DNA of 64,000 nucleotides from contig NZ_CP012622.1 of NCBI RefSeq assembly GCF_001281045.1, positions 1 to 64,000 on the forward strand. Reading direction: 5' to 3'. Shown here in pieces: positions 35,794 to 52,984 of this stretch. The number at the start of each line of letters is the position of its first letter. The first letter of the stretch is position 1. Source of the DNA: Spiroplasma cantharicola (GTDB lineage Bacteria; Bacillota_I; Bacilli_A; Mycoplasmatales; Mycoplasmataceae). The notes below the pieces were generated by a model, which was not told where the DNA came from, ran no database searches, and saw only the letters and a list, made by a program, of their open reading frames with translations. A program made the translations under genes and the position numbers.

Positions 35794-35890
35794 TGTTATT
35801 ATTATTTATGGCAGATTTTAATTGTGGAAGTAAGATAAGCAAATGCATATCATTACGTTAGGACCACAGCGAAAACAGGAGGTGTTGTTC
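35794..35890 (+). promoter_or_regulatory. rplK promoter and short 5' leader
   Basis: TGTTATTAT at 35794-35802 is an extended -10 element. It would give a leader of about 80 nt before the rplK GTG. TGTGG at 35823-35827 can pair with CCACA at 35864-35868. L1 represses its own L11-L1 mRNA in many bacteria; whether this leader binds L1 is a guess. The RBS AGGAGGTG is at 35877-35884. Confidence 0.4.
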
Positions 35891-36325
35891 GTGGCAAAAA
35901 GAATCACACGTATAGCAAAATTAGAATTTATGGCAATGCAAGCAAAACCTGGTGCAGAATTAGCTTCACTAGGAATTAACATGCCTCAATTCACACAACA
36001 ATTTAATGATGCCACTAAAGATAGAGCTGGAGAGGTAGTGCCTGTAGTTATTACAGCTTATGATGATAAATCTTTTGATTTCATTTTAAAAACTACTCCA
36101 GCAGCATTTATGCTAAAAAAAGCTGCAGGAATTACTAAAGGATCATCAAAATCAGGAACTGAAACTGTTGCAACTATTACAGCAGAAGATGTTAAAAAAA
36201 TTGCTGAATATAAAATGGAAGATTTAAATGCAAACACAATTGAAGCAGCGATGAGAATTATTGAAGGTTCAGCAAGAAATATGGGTATTAAAGTTACTGG
36301 AATGCCAGAAAAAGAAGGTAAATAA
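35891..36325 (+). CDS. rplK: 50S ribosomal protein L11
   Basis: L11 forms part of the GTPase-associated centre. The 144-aa product starts at GTG 35891, chosen because the near-perfect RBS AGGAGGTG ends 6 bases before it and [15 protein letters not shown] is the usual start. An ATG at 35843 is in frame but has no RBS. The conserved C-terminal rRNA-binding helix with [11 protein letters not shown] is present. Co-transcribed with rplA, whose ATG is 2 bases away. Confidence 0.95.
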   Translation: MAKRITRIAKLEFMAMQAKPGAELASLGINMPQFTQQFNDATKDRAGEVVPVVITAYDDKSFDFILKTTPAAFMLKKAAGITKGSSKSGTETVATITAEDVKKIAEYKMEDLNANTIEAAMRIIEGSARNMGIKVTGMPEKEGK

Positions 36326-36327
36326 TA

Positions 36328-37014
36328 ATGGCAAAATTAAGTAAAAAATTAAAAGCTGTTAACCAAAAAGTTGATAAAACTAAATTATACCCAATTGCAG
36401 AAGCTATTAAATTAGCAAAAGAAACTTCAGTTACTAAATTTGATTCAACTGTTGAAATTGCATTTAACTTAAATGTAGATCCAAGACATGCAGACCAACA
36501 AATAAGAGGGGCAATTGTAATGCCTGGTGGAACAGGTAAAACTCAAAAAGTTTTAGTTCTAACAAAAACAAAAGTTAAGGAAGCTGAAGATGCAAAAGCA
36601 GATTTTGTAGGAGCAGAAGATTTAATTAACAAAATAGCAAAAGAAAATTGATTTGATTTTGATATCATTGTTGCAACTCCAGAAATGATGGCTGAATTAG
36701 GTAAAATTGGTAAAGTCTTAGGACCAAAAGGATTAATGCCAAACCCTAAAACAGGAACAGTTACAATGGATGTAGCAAAAGCTTTAGATGAAATTAAAAA
36801 AGGTAAAGTTGAATATAGAACTGATAAAGAGGGAAATGTTCACTCAATATTAGGTAAAGTTTCATTTAATGAAGAAAATTTAATGAAAAACTATACAGCA
36901 ATTTTTGATGTAATCAAAAAAGCAAAACCAGCAGCAGTTAAAGGTACATATATTAAAAATATATCTCTTTCAACAACTATGGGTCCTGGAATCAAAGTTC
37001 TTATTGAAAACTAG
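36328..37014 (+). CDS. rplA: 50S ribosomal protein L1
   Basis: L1 builds the mobile stalk that moves E-site tRNA and often represses its own operon. The 228-aa product has [19 protein letters not shown] and [17 protein letters not shown] signatures. One TGA Trp at 36649 is read through. It follows rplK after 2 bases, and the transcript ends at the palindromic terminator beyond. Confidence 0.96.
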
Positions 37015-37015
37015 T

Positions 37016-37042
37016 AAAATCTCACAATTGTGAGATTTTTAT
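37016..37042 (+). terminator. Rho-independent terminator after rplA
   Basis: A perfect palindrome of 12-bp arms (37016-37027 with 37028-37039) leads into a T-rich tract. In RNA the central bases form the loop. Confidence 0.85.
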
Positions 37043-37080
37043 TTTTTTATTTTATAATAATTAAGAAAGGAAATGAAACT

Positions 37081-37869
37081 ATGAAATGATGATTTTCAGA
37101 TTATGATGGAACAATTAATTTGACACATAATGATTATATTGATCCAAGAGATTTAGAATTTATTAAAGAGTGAATTAAGGAGGGTAATAAATTTGCAATA
37201 GCAACTGGAAGAATGGAGCACGAAATTCAGCCAGTTCTAGAAAAAGCTAATATACCATATGACTATATGATTTGTAATAATGGAGCAGTAATTTATGAAA
37301 ATGGTAAGGGAGTAATTGCAAATGCTTCAATTCCCAAAGAATCAAGAGAAGAAATAATTAAAATTTTTGACACTTTAAAAGAGAAGTATGTTTTAGGTTA
37401 TTGTTTAAAAGATAAAAGAATGAGTTATTCAAAAGTTGATCAACCTGAAGTTTATGATAATTTCTTTTTAAAGAAATATGCTTCTACTCATAATAATTTT
37501 GAACAAGGTAATCATGATATTTTAAATTCAAAAGATTTAAATTTATTGTATTTCTTTCTAGCAGAATCACAAATTGAAGAAGTTAAAAAATTATTAGAAG
37601 GAAAAATAAAAGGTTGTAAAGCAGTAAGAACACATAAAAATGTTATTGAAATAATGAGAGAGGATGTCTCAAAAGCTTACGGAATTAAAGTTATCCAAGA
37701 GCTTAATAAATTTTCATCTGAAGATATCTATACAAGTGGAGATGGTGAGAATGATATTGAAATGCTTCAATATACAAAAAATTCTTTTGCTATGAAAAAT
37801 CATCAACCAGGAGTTGATAAAGCAGCTAAACATATCATAAGTAATGTTTTTGAAATAAAAAACTTTTAA
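37081..37869 (+). CDS. Cof-type HAD-IIB family hydrolase
   Basis: This is a 262-aa HAD phosphatase with motif I SDYDGTI (Asp7 and Asp9), a motif II ATGR, and motif IV SGDGENDIEML. The IIB cap fits Cof/YidA-type sugar phosphatases or phosphatases of other small metabolites; substrate cannot be read from sequence. Several TGA Trp occur close to the start (MKWW). A TATAAT at 37053-37058 is a likely promoter, and it is between the rplA terminator and the MerR gene. Confidence 0.88.
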
Positions 37870-37886
37870 ATAAATCAAATTTACTA

Positions 37887-37917
37887 TTGCCTTAAAGTAA
37901 CTTTAATGAATTATAAT
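37887..37917 (+). promoter_or_regulatory. MerR-type promoter/operator with 19-bp spacer
   Basis: TTGCCT (37887-37892) and TATAAT (37912-37917) are 19 bp apart, the over-long spacing typical of promoters activated by MerR regulators. The spacer holds TTAAAGTAACTTTAA at 37892-37906, a perfect 15-bp dyad around 37899. The next gene encodes a MerR protein, so autoregulation is likely. Confidence 0.72.
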
Positions 37918-37971
37918 TTTAAATGAGGGATCACCTTTGAAAGTTAATCTATTTAGAAAATGGAGAAGTGC

Positions 37972-38337
37972 ATGGATAAAATATATTTAAACGAGTTAGC
38001 AAAAATTCTTAAAATAAACGAATCTGCTTTAAGATATTATGACTCACGGGGTTTAATACCAAAATTACAAAGAGATAAAAATAATTATCGTTTTATTCTT
38101 GAAGACGATTTAGCTTTTCCCAAAACAGTTATTTGCCTAAAGAAAACAGGTATGTCATTAAAAGAAATTAAAAAATATTTAGATTTTGTTGAGCAAGGTG
38201 ATTCTTCTATAAAACAAAGATATGAAATGATATTAAAACAGGAAAATATTGTTTTGAATAAACTTAAAGATATTCAAGAACAAATTGAATTTATTGAATA
38301 CAAAAAAGGTTTATATTTTAAAAAATTAGATAAATAA
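37972..38337 (+). CDS. MerR-family transcriptional regulator
   Basis: This 121-aa protein starts with a winged helix-turn-helix (YLNELAKILKINESALRYYDSRGLIP), the MerR signature, followed by a dimerisation coiled coil (about residues 75-115). I see one Cys in the body (VICLKKTGM), at the position of the reactive Cys in the NmlR/AdhR group. ATG 37972 is preferred over 37960 because GGAGA sits 6 bases upstream. The aldo/keto reductase gene follows after 17 bases, so one regulated operon is likely. The inducer is unknown; reactive aldehydes would fit. Confidence 0.88.
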   Translation: MDKIYLNELAKILKINESALRYYDSRGLIPKLQRDKNNYRFILEDDLAFPKTVICLKKTGMSLKEIKKYLDFVEQGDSSIKQRYEMILKQENIVLNKLKDIQEQIEFIEYKKGLYFKKLDK

Positions 38338-38354
38338 GAAAGGTGATAAAAATT

Positions 38355-39347
<993 letters not shown>

Positions 39348-39365
39348 AAATATTTAAAATTACTT

Positions 39366-39397
39366 AAAAGTTGTTTATTAATAAACAACTTTTTTTA
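39366..39397 (+). terminator. Rho-independent terminator after the aldo/keto reductase gene
   Basis: AAAAGTTGTTTATT at 39366-39379 is followed directly by its reverse complement at 39380-39393 and a run of T. Confidence 0.88.
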
Positions 39398-39427
39398 AAT
39401 CATTTATAATTTTTTTAGGAGAAAACT

Positions 39428-39964
39428 ATGATAAATATTAAACACAAACTTAATTTATTAATTTCAAAACAAGAAATTGAAAAAGAGATCACAATTTTAG
39501 CAAATGAATTAAATGACAAATTTCAGGGAGAACAGATAAGTCTTATAATGATACTTAATGGTTCCGTTTTCTTTTTTGCAGATTTAGCAAGAAAATTAAA
39601 TATGCCAATTAAAATGGATACAATTTCTATATCAAGTTATTTAGGAACTGAGTCGACAAGAAAGGTGAAATTTCATAAAAAGATTGTCAAACCTATTATA
39701 GAAAATAAGCATGTTTTAATAATTGAAGATATTATTGATACAGGTAGAACGCTAACAAATGTTTATGAGTATTTGCAAACACTTAATCCTAAAACATTAG
39801 AGATAATCACTCTGGCTGATAAAGAAGGATGCCATGAAGATTTTAAGTATAATTATAGATCTCTTTTCAAGGTACCAAATAAATTTGTAGTAGGTTATGG
39901 TTTTGAAATTGATGATTTATATAGACAATTAGACCAAATTTATACTATTGAAGATGAAAATTAA
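39428..39964 (+). CDS. hpt: Hypoxanthine phosphoribosyltransferase
   Basis: Hpt salvages hypoxanthine and guanine into IMP and GMP, needed in mollicutes that lack purine synthesis. The 178-aa product has the PRPP-binding motif VLIIEDIIDTGRTL and the N-terminal ILNGSVFF. A TATAAT at 39405-39410 lies 17 bases before the start. In B. subtilis hpt lies between tilS and ftsH; here it has moved to this location. Confidence 0.93.
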   Translation: MINIKHKLNLLISKQEIEKEITILANELNDKFQGEQISLIMILNGSVFFFADLARKLNMPIKMDTISISSYLGTESTRKVKFHKKIVKPIIENKHVLIIEDIIDTGRTLTNVYEYLQTLNPKTLEIITLADKEGCHEDFKYNYRSLFKVPNKFVVGYGFEIDDLYRQLDQIYTIEDEN

Positions 39965-39973
39965 TGCTATACT
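39965..39973 (+). promoter_or_regulatory. Extended -10 promoter of rplJL
   Basis: TGCTATACT (TGN plus TATACT) begins one base after the hpt stop codon. It would start a leader of about 230 nt before rplJ. Confidence 0.6.
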
Positions 39974-39984
39974 AAAAAATTAAA

Positions 39985-40170
39985 AATATGGCTATTAGAG
40001 GTTCTAAATATGTTATTATATAAGTGCTATTCGTACCGAAGAAAGTAACTGGGATTTATCCCTTAATTTGTTACCGAGGAATGAAATTACATATATTATT
40101 TGTAAGTAATCTAATCTTACAAAGTTTATTGTATTTTTAATTGACCTCGGAAATTATCTGAGGTTTTTAT
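39985..40170 (+). promoter_or_regulatory. Ribosomal protein L10 leader with attenuator
   Basis: The long leader ahead of rplJ has the expected place and form of an L10 leader. GTACCGAAGAAAGTAACTGGG and GTTACCGAGG-type segments (40033-40080) form the putative L10-binding region with a GGGATTTATCCC stem (40052-40063). A terminator hairpin ACCTCGG (40144-40150) with CTGAGGT (40158-40164) and T tail precedes rplJ by about 45 bases. CCGAGG at 40074-40079 is perfectly complementary to CCTCGG at 40145-40150, so it can form an antiterminator. This should adjust L10/L7/L12 synthesis to rRNA supply. Confidence 0.72.
40144..40168 (+). terminator. Attenuator hairpin in the rplJ leader
   Basis: A 7-bp stem with one G-T pair and a 7-nt loop runs into five T. 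It lies in front of, not after, the gene, so it is regulatory. Confidence 0.75.
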
Positions 40171-40211
40171 TTTGATTTTAAAAACGAAAGTAAAAAAGGA
40201 GGTTGTTAATA

Positions 40212-40712
40212 GTGTCAAACGCAAGACCAGCTCATGCTAAAAAGAATGAGATAGTTAAAGAAATTTCAGACAGAATCCAAAACTGTAAAGGAATGGTAAT
40301 AGCTGAATATAAAAATTTAACTGTAGCACAAATGACAGATTTAAGAAACAAAGCTCGTGAAAAAGGAATTTTTATTAAAGTTTATAAAGATTCATTAGTT
40401 AGAAGAGCAACTGAAGAATTAAAAATTAAAGGACTAGATGCATATTTAGTACAACAAAATATCTATATTTTTTCAGATGAAGAAGCTTTATTTCCATCAA
40501 AATTAGTTTCAGAATTTGCAAAAGTAAATCCAGATCTAGTTCTTAAAGCAGGTATATATGAAGGAAATGTTATGGATACAGCAGCAATTAATGAAATTGC
40601 TTCTCTTCCATCAAAAGAAGAATTATACTCAATGTTTGCTTCATCACTTATTTACCCATTACGTCAATTTATGTTGACTGTAAAAGAAATAGCAAAAACA
40701 AAATCACAATAA
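40212..40712 (+). CDS. rplJ: 50S ribosomal protein L10
   Basis: L10 anchors the L7/L12 stalk. The 166-aa protein starts at GTG 40212 behind AAAGGAGG (about 40195-40202), giving MSNARPAHAKKNEIV; TTG 40203 is an unlikely alternative. Conserved segments are GMVIAEYKNLTV and KVYKDSLVRRA (the rRNA-binding part) and a C-terminal helix for L12 dimers. It is co-transcribed with rplL. Confidence 0.95.
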   Translation: MSNARPAHAKKNEIVKEISDRIQNCKGMVIAEYKNLTVAQMTDLRNKAREKGIFIKVYKDSLVRRATEELKIKGLDAYLVQQNIYIFSDEEALFPSKLVSEFAKVNPDLVLKAGIYEGNVMDTAAINEIASLPSKEELYSMFASSLIYPLRQFMLTVKEIAKTKSQ

Positions 40713-40785
40713 ATAAGCAATTAAGTGTACAAATAGCAATTAATTAAAAATTAAAAAAAAAGAAAAGAAAAAGGAGAATATAAAA

Positions 40786-41151
40786 ATGGCAATTACAAAA
40801 GATGATATTATTAAAGCTTTAGAAGAAATGAAATTAACAGAATTAAACGATTTAGTTAAATCAATAGAAGATCACTTCGGAGTTGTAGCTGCTGCAGCAG
40901 TTGCAGCACCAGCTGCAGCAGCAGGAGCAGCAGCACCAAGTGAAGTTAGTGTTATGTTAACAAGTGCTGGAGGAAACAAAGTTTCAGTTATTAAATTAGT
41001 TAAAGAAATGACAGGTTTAGGATTAATGGATGCTAAAAAATTAGTAGATGGAACTTTACCTGTAGCAATTAAAGAAAATGTAAAAATTGAAGAAGCAGAA
41101 GAATTTAAAAAACAATTAATGGAAGCTGGAGCTTCAGTAGATTTAAAATAA
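40786..41151 (+). CDS. rplL: 50S ribosomal protein L7/L12
   Basis: This 121-aa stalk protein has an N-terminal dimerisation helix, an Ala-rich hinge (about residues 35-50) and the C-terminal factor-binding domain with [30 protein letters not shown] precedes it. The 73-base gap to rplJ is A-rich and shows no hairpin. Confidence 0.97.
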   Translation: MAITKDDIIKALEEMKLTELNDLVKSIEDHFGVVAAAAVAAPAAAAGAAAPSEVSVMLTSAGGNKVSVIKLVKEMTGLGLMDAKKLVDGTLPVAIKENVKIEEAEEFKKQLMEAGASVDLK

Positions 41152-41163
41152 AAATTAATTTAT

Positions 41164-41188
41164 AATGACCTAGTAGGTCATTTTTTAT
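41164..41188 (+). terminator. Rho-independent terminator after rplL
   Basis: AATGACCT at 41164-41171 pairs with AGGTCATT at 41175-41182 over a 3-nt loop and continues into T residues. Confidence 0.88.
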
Positions 41189-41203
41189 TAGAGGGAATTT
41201 TAT

Positions 41204-41785
41204 ATGTCAAAATCATCAAAAATATATTTATTAAAAGATTACATTACTAATACTGCTATTGAAGTTGGAGAATATAGTTACTTTTATAGTTTTCAAAATG
41301 AAAAGGGTGCTAGAGAATTTCAAAATAGAAATATCTTGTATCATTTCCCAAATGTTCATAAAGATAAATTAATTATTGGTAATTTTTGTGCTATTGCAGA
41401 AGATGTTAAATTTCTAATGAATGGTGCAAATCATAGAATTGATTCAATATCAACTTATCCATTTGAAATGTTTAAAGAGTTTGAATTTAATGAAAAAACT
41501 GCTAAACCTTTTAAAAGTAAGGGAGATACAGTAATTGGTCATGATGTTTGAATTGGGTATGGAGCAACTATTATGCCTGGGGTAAAAATTGGCAATGGTT
41601 CTATTATTGCAGCAAAGGCAGTTGTTACAAAAGATGTTGAACCTTATTCAATTGTTGCTGGAAATCCAGCAAAAGTAAAAAGAATGCGATTTGAAAAAAA
41701 TAAAATAAAAGAGCTAGAAGACTTGCAATGATGAAATGAAAGTATAGAATCAATTAAGACTATGTTAGAGAAATTAACTAAATAA
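41204..41785 (+). CDS. Vat/CatB-type hexapeptide acetyltransferase
   Basis: The 193-aa protein is a left-handed beta-helix acetyltransferase. It matches the xenobiotic (Vat/CatB) group in [29 protein letters not shown] with the likely catalytic His, STYPF, then hexapeptides [17 protein letters not shown] and the end [14 protein letters not shown]. These enzymes use acetyl-CoA and some inactivate streptogramins or chloramphenicol, but many are housekeeping enzymes with unknown substrates. It stands alone between rplL and rpoB. Trp codons are TGA and base composition matches neighbours, giving no sign of recent transfer. Confidence 0.88.
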
Positions 41786-41827
41786 CTAAAAAAATGCAAA
41801 GAAATAATTATTCTTTGCTATTTGCTA

Positions 41828-41856
41828 TTGATTTAGTCTTTAAAATAAGATAGAAT
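41828..41856 (+). promoter_or_regulatory. Promoter of rpoBC
   Basis: TTGATT at 41828-41833 and TAGAAT at 41851-41856 are separated by 17 bp, 40 bases upstream of the rpoB ATG. This independent promoter follows from the acetyltransferase inserted after rplL. Confidence 0.65.
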
Positions 41857-41896
41857 TTTTTTGCGTATGTTTTATTTGAACGGGGGACACTATTAA

Positions 41897-45712
<3,816 letters not shown>

Positions 45713-45730
45713 AAGAGGAGAAGTTTTAAA

Positions 45731-49479
<3,749 letters not shown>

Positions 49480-49480
<1 letters not shown>

Positions 49481-49502
49481 AAAGGTGAAAACCTTTTTTT
49501 AT
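49480..49502 (+). terminator. Rho-independent terminator after rpoC
   Basis: AAAAGGT (49480-49486) pairs with ACCTTTT (49491-49497) around a GAAA tetraloop, followed by T. Confidence 0.88.
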
Positions 49503-49559
49503 TTTAAGTTTTTTTGATTTTAAAATAGTGTATATTCATTTAGAGGGAGCTTTTAAATT

Positions 49560-49985
49560 ATGAAAATATATATTGGAAATGATCATGCTGGTGTTGATAT
49601 GAAAAATCACATAGTAAAATACTTAAAATCAAATGGTTATGAAGTAATAAACATTGGAACAGATAATGAAGATTCAGTTGATTATCCAGATTTTGGTAAA
49701 GAGGTTGCAAAAAAAGTTGTTGAAAATAAATCTTTTGGAATAGTTATTTGTGGAACTGGTATTGGAATATCAATAGCTGCAAATAAAGTAAAAGGTGCTC
49801 GTGCAGCTTTATGCTATGAAGATCAAACAACAATTTTAGCAAGACAACATAATAATGCAAATATTTTAGCTCTTGGAGCAAGAATGATTGCAAATGAAAA
49901 GGCAGTTAGACTTGTAGATATTTTTTTAAATACAAAATTTGAAGAAAGACATAAAAATAGAGTAGAAAAATTGAATAATCAATAA
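49560..49985 (+). CDS. rpiB: Ribose-5-phosphate isomerase B
   Basis: RpiB interconverts ribose-5-phosphate and ribulose-5-phosphate. The 141-aa product has MKIYIGNDHAGVDMK, a VDYPDFG motif and the active-site CGTGIGISIAANK loop. RBS AGAGGGAG precedes. The downstream gene is upp, which uses PRPP made from ribose phosphate, and the 13-base gap suggests one operon. Confidence 0.94.
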   Translation: MKIYIGNDHAGVDMKNHIVKYLKSNGYEVINIGTDNEDSVDYPDFGKEVAKKVVENKSFGIVICGTGIGISIAANKVKGARAALCYEDQTTILARQHNNANILALGARMIANEKAVRLVDIFLNTKFEERHKNRVEKLNNQ

Positions 49986-49998
49986 GGGGGGTTATAAG

Positions 49999-50622
49999 AT
50001 GGCTTTTACAATTATTAAACATCCTCTTATTCTAGATAAATTAACTAGAATGAGAAAAGAAGATACATCTTCTAAAGACTTTAGAGAAAATCTAAATGAA
50101 ATAGGACAATTAATGGTCTATGAAATTTTTAGAGATGTTCCTATACAAGAAATTGATATTAAAACACCCGTAACTGAAACAAAAGGTTATAAGTTAGATA
50201 TTCCAGTAGTTTTAGTACCAATTATTAGAGCTGGATTAGGAATGACAGAGGGTATTCAAAGATTAGTACCAACTTCAAGGATTGCACATATTGGTCTTTA
50301 TAGAGATGAAGAGACTTTAGAACCAGTTCAATATTTTGCAAAAACAACAAAAGATATTGAAAATAGTTATGTTATTGTTGTTGACCCAATGTTAGCAACT
50401 GGGGGAAGTGCTTCAAAAGCAATTGAAATAGCAAAATCTTGAGGAGCAGTTCAAATTAAATTTGTTTGTTTAGTTGCTGTTCAAAAGGGTGTTGACAGAA
50501 TTATTAAAGATCACCCAGATGTAGATATATATACAGCTAGTTTAGATCCAATTTTAAATGCAAGTGGTTTTATAGAACCAGGTCTTGGAGATGCTGGAGA
50601 TAGAATTTTTGGAACAAAATAG
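49999..50622 (+). CDS. upp: Uracil phosphoribosyltransferase
   Basis: Upp salvages uracil to UMP with PRPP. The 207-aa protein has [14 protein letters not shown] and the PRPP loop [11 protein letters not shown], and the C-terminal uracil-binding [13 protein letters not shown]. One TGA Trp at 50440 is read through. RBS AAGGGGGG precedes the ATG. A terminator overlaps its stop codon. Confidence 0.96.
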
Positions 50623-50647
50623 ATATTTTAATAATATCTATTTTTTT
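50620..50647 (+). terminator. Rho-independent terminator after upp
   Basis: TAGATATT at 50620-50627, including the stop codon, pairs with AATATCTA at 50633-50640, followed by seven T. Confidence 0.88.
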
Positions 50648-50934
50648 ATTATGAATCGTTCTGTAAGATATATATCTTTGAAATATTTAACAAAAAAGCC
50701 TATTTGAATCTTTATTAATTTATTTAAAATTAAACAAATAAATTTTAGTGATTACTATATAGGAATTATTACACTATAAAATAGAAAATCAGATCTGTCA
50801 AGAAAAACGTCATTAACTAAAATTATTTCTAATATATCCCAAATTTTTTATTTAATCTGAATATAATTTTCCTAGATTTTCCAAATTAATAAGAGTATTA
50901 TTAATTAGATGGAACTTAATAAGGAGATTATAAG
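50648..50934. other. Non-coding spacer before the ATP synthase operon
   Basis: This is the longest gene-free stretch (with the terminator, 312 bases). A TATAAT at 50862-50867 is the best candidate -10 for the atp operon, without a clear -35. AATTAATAA at 50884-50892 pairs with TTATTAATT at 50898-50906, a 9-bp hairpin in the expected leader. Another weaker inverted repeat is AATTTATTT (50717-50725) with AAATAAATT (50736-50744). A 42-codon reading frame at 50651-50779 has no RBS and I do not call it. Confidence 0.5.
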
Positions 50935-51285
50935 TTGTTAAAAAATAAAGGAAAAATTATATTAATATCCCTTGTTTCAATGATTACATGTTTATTAACA
51001 ATTCTAGTTCTTCTAAAATTAGTAAATTATTCATTAGTTACTGGTTATCTCTTAGGTTCTTGTTTTTTATATATTTCATTATTTTTTATGAAATTAGCAA
51101 TAAAAAATTTGATCGATACTTTAAATCCTTATAATTATATGTTTATTATCACATTAAGAATAGGATTTTATATTGTTCCATTCCTTATAAGTTTTTACTT
51201 ACCTAATTTATTTAGTATATATGGATTAGTAATTGCTTTTGTAATAAATTGATTTCCATCAGTTTATTATAGTAAAGCAAAGTAA
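50935..51285 (+). CDS. AtpI-like / MG406-family membrane protein
   Basis: This 116-aa protein has about four membrane helices and stands first in the ATP synthase operon, the place of AtpI in other bacteria and of MG406 in Mycoplasma genitalium. AtpI assists c-ring assembly or magnesium supply; function here is inferred from position. The start is TTG 50935 with RBS AAGGAG at 50921-50926; no ATG is suitable. A TGA Trp occurs near the C-terminus. Confidence 0.78.
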
Positions 51286-51330
51286 GTAATTTTTTATATG
51301 GTAGCCACTCAAAAAAAGAAAGGAGTATAT

Positions 51331-52104
51331 ATGTTCCTTGCAGATGACAAAGGTTTTGGTGATGTTATATTTGCAATTACCCCTCAACTTTTATCTATAT
51401 TAATAACTTGCATTATTATTTGTACATTTTGTATAGTCTATAATGTAAAAATAAGAAATTATAAAGAAGATAAAAAATTAACAGGATTTTTAGTTTTGAC
51501 AGAAATGTTTATAACTAAAGTTGAAAATATGGTTATTACAATAATGGGTAAAGAATACAGAAAATTGACGCCGTACGTAATGTATCTATTTATGTATATA
51601 ATAGTATCTTCTGTTGTAGCAATTTTAGGAATAGAACCATTAACCACTTCTTATACTGTTACATTCTCTATGGGATTTGTAACGTTTATAGGAATTTATT
51701 ATTATGGATTAAGATATCAAAAACTAGCTTTTTTCAAAAGGTATTATAATCCAATTGAAATTTTAGGACAATTTGTTCCTTTAATATCTCTTTCATTTAG
51801 ATTATTTGGAAATATGCTTGGAGGAAGTATTTTATTAGGATTGCTTTATGCAAGTTTAATACAACTTCAAGGAAATATATTCTGACCAAGTGGTCCAGGA
51901 ATGGATTGAGATAATAAATTAAGTTACTGATGAGCTGGTTTTAATGTTTTTTCAGTAATTTCATTACCATGGTTACATTTATACTTTGATTTATTTGATG
52001 GAACCATTCAAGCCGTTGTATTTTCAATGTTGACTCTTTCATATTGATCTGGTGCCAAATTAGGTGAGGGTCTTAATGATGGAAAAGAAAAAATTGAAAG
52101 ATAA
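51331..52104 (+). CDS. atpB: ATP synthase subunit a
   Basis: Subunit a forms the proton half-channels beside the c-ring. The 257-aa protein has five to six membrane helices and the essential Arg in SLSFRLFGNMLGGSILL. I chose ATG 51331 with AGGAG 5 bases upstream; ATG 51298 is in frame but would overlap that RBS. Seven Trp are encoded by TGA in the segment before the last helices. Second in the operon. Confidence 0.94.
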
Positions 52105-52124
52105 TTTATAAAAGGAGAAAAAAT

Positions 52125-52445
52125 ATGTTTGCACAAATACTTACAAATTTAGGGGGTAACTTTATTTCAGTTATGCCTGTATATACAACATTATTAATGT
52201 TTCTAGCTGAAACAAAAGAAGTTGGTCAAGGTTTAAAACTTCTTGGAGCAGGACTTACAGGAATGGGAATGGTTGGAGCATCAATTGGTCAAGGAATAGT
52301 AGGGTATGGAGCTTGTATTGCAATTGGTAGAAATCCTGAAACAGCACCCAAAATAACTTCTACATTAATTATTACTGCTGGTTTTGCAGAATCAGGAGCC
52401 ATCTACGCACTTGTAATTGCAATTTTATTAATTTTTGTAGCATAA
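52125..52445 (+). CDS. atpE: ATP synthase subunit c
   Basis: Subunit c is the rotating proteolipid. The 106-aa protein has two membrane helices, the polar loop RNPETAPK and the proton-binding Glu89 in GFAESGAIYAL. About 30 extra residues at the N-terminus, compared with 70-80 aa proteins in other phyla, are common in mollicutes. RBS AAAGGAG precedes. The Ala/Gly-rich first helix lacks the sodium-site signature, so protons are the likely ion. Confidence 0.95.
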   Translation: MFAQILTNLGGNFISVMPVYTTLLMFLAETKEVGQGLKLLGAGLTGMGMVGASIGQGIVGYGACIAIGRNPETAPKITSTLIITAGFAESGAIYALVIAILLIFVA

Positions 52446-52455
52446 GAAAGATGAG

Positions 52456-52980
52456 ATGAATTTTATGTTTTTAGAGGCTGGAATACCAAATATTATTGAA
52501 AATTTATTTCCAAACTTAGCAAATTTTATTGCCCATATTTTATCAACAATAATTATACTAATCTTATTAACTAAATTAGTTTATAAACCCTTTAGAGAAA
52601 CTATAAAAGAACGCAGAAAAAAAATTAGTGAATTATTAGATGATGCAGTTTCAAAACAAGCAAAGGCAAACAAGAATAACAAAGAATCTTTTAAAATTCT
52701 TGATTCTGCAAAAGAAGAATCTAAAATGATAATGAATTCAGCAAAGTTGTCAGCTGATAATTTAAAATTGGAGATTATGGATAATGCAAGAGCGGAAGCT
52801 GCAAATATTCAAAAGCATGCACAAAAAACAATTCAACTTGAAAAAAATGAAATGTATGAACAAATGAGACAAGAAGTTATTGACTTAGCTTTTGTAGCTG
52901 CAGAAAAACTTTTAAATGAAAATATTTCTAAAGATAAAAATGAAAAAATGATTAAAGATTTTATAAATAGTTTGGATTAG
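52456..52980 (+). CDS. atpF: ATP synthase subunit b
   Basis: Subunit b is the peripheral stalk. The 174-aa protein has one N-terminal membrane helix (about residues 26-44) and then a long charged coiled coil to the C-terminus. Unlike several mycoplasma AtpF proteins, there is no lipobox Cys. ATG 52456 follows GAAAG; ATG 52465 is possible. It is 10 bases after atpE. Confidence 0.92.
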   Translation: MNFMFLEAGIPNIIENLFPNLANFIAHILSTIIILILLTKLVYKPFRETIKERRKKISELLDDAVSKQAKANKNNKESFKILDSAKEESKMIMNSAKLSADNLKLEIMDNARAEAANIQKHAQKTIQLEKNEMYEQMRQEVIDLAFVAAEKLLNENISKDKNEKMIKDFINSLD

Positions 52981-52984
52981 TTAA

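Noticed and set aside
35843..35890. Upstream ATG as the start of rplK
   Set aside because: It has no RBS and adds residues not found in L11, while GTG 35891 follows AGGAGGTG and gives the usual N-terminus.
41796..41818. Hairpin GCAAAGAA/TTCTTTGC after the acetyltransferase as terminator
   Set aside because: The 8-bp stem is followed by TATTTGC and not by a T run; it may be weak or play another role, so I did not call it.
50651..50779. 42-codon reading frame using TGA as Trp after the upp terminator
   Set aside because: It starts directly behind the terminator T-run without an RBS and has no recognisable feature.
51298..51330. Upstream ATG as the start of atpB
   Set aside because: The AGGAG just before ATG 51331 would then be inside the gene, and no RBS precedes 51298.
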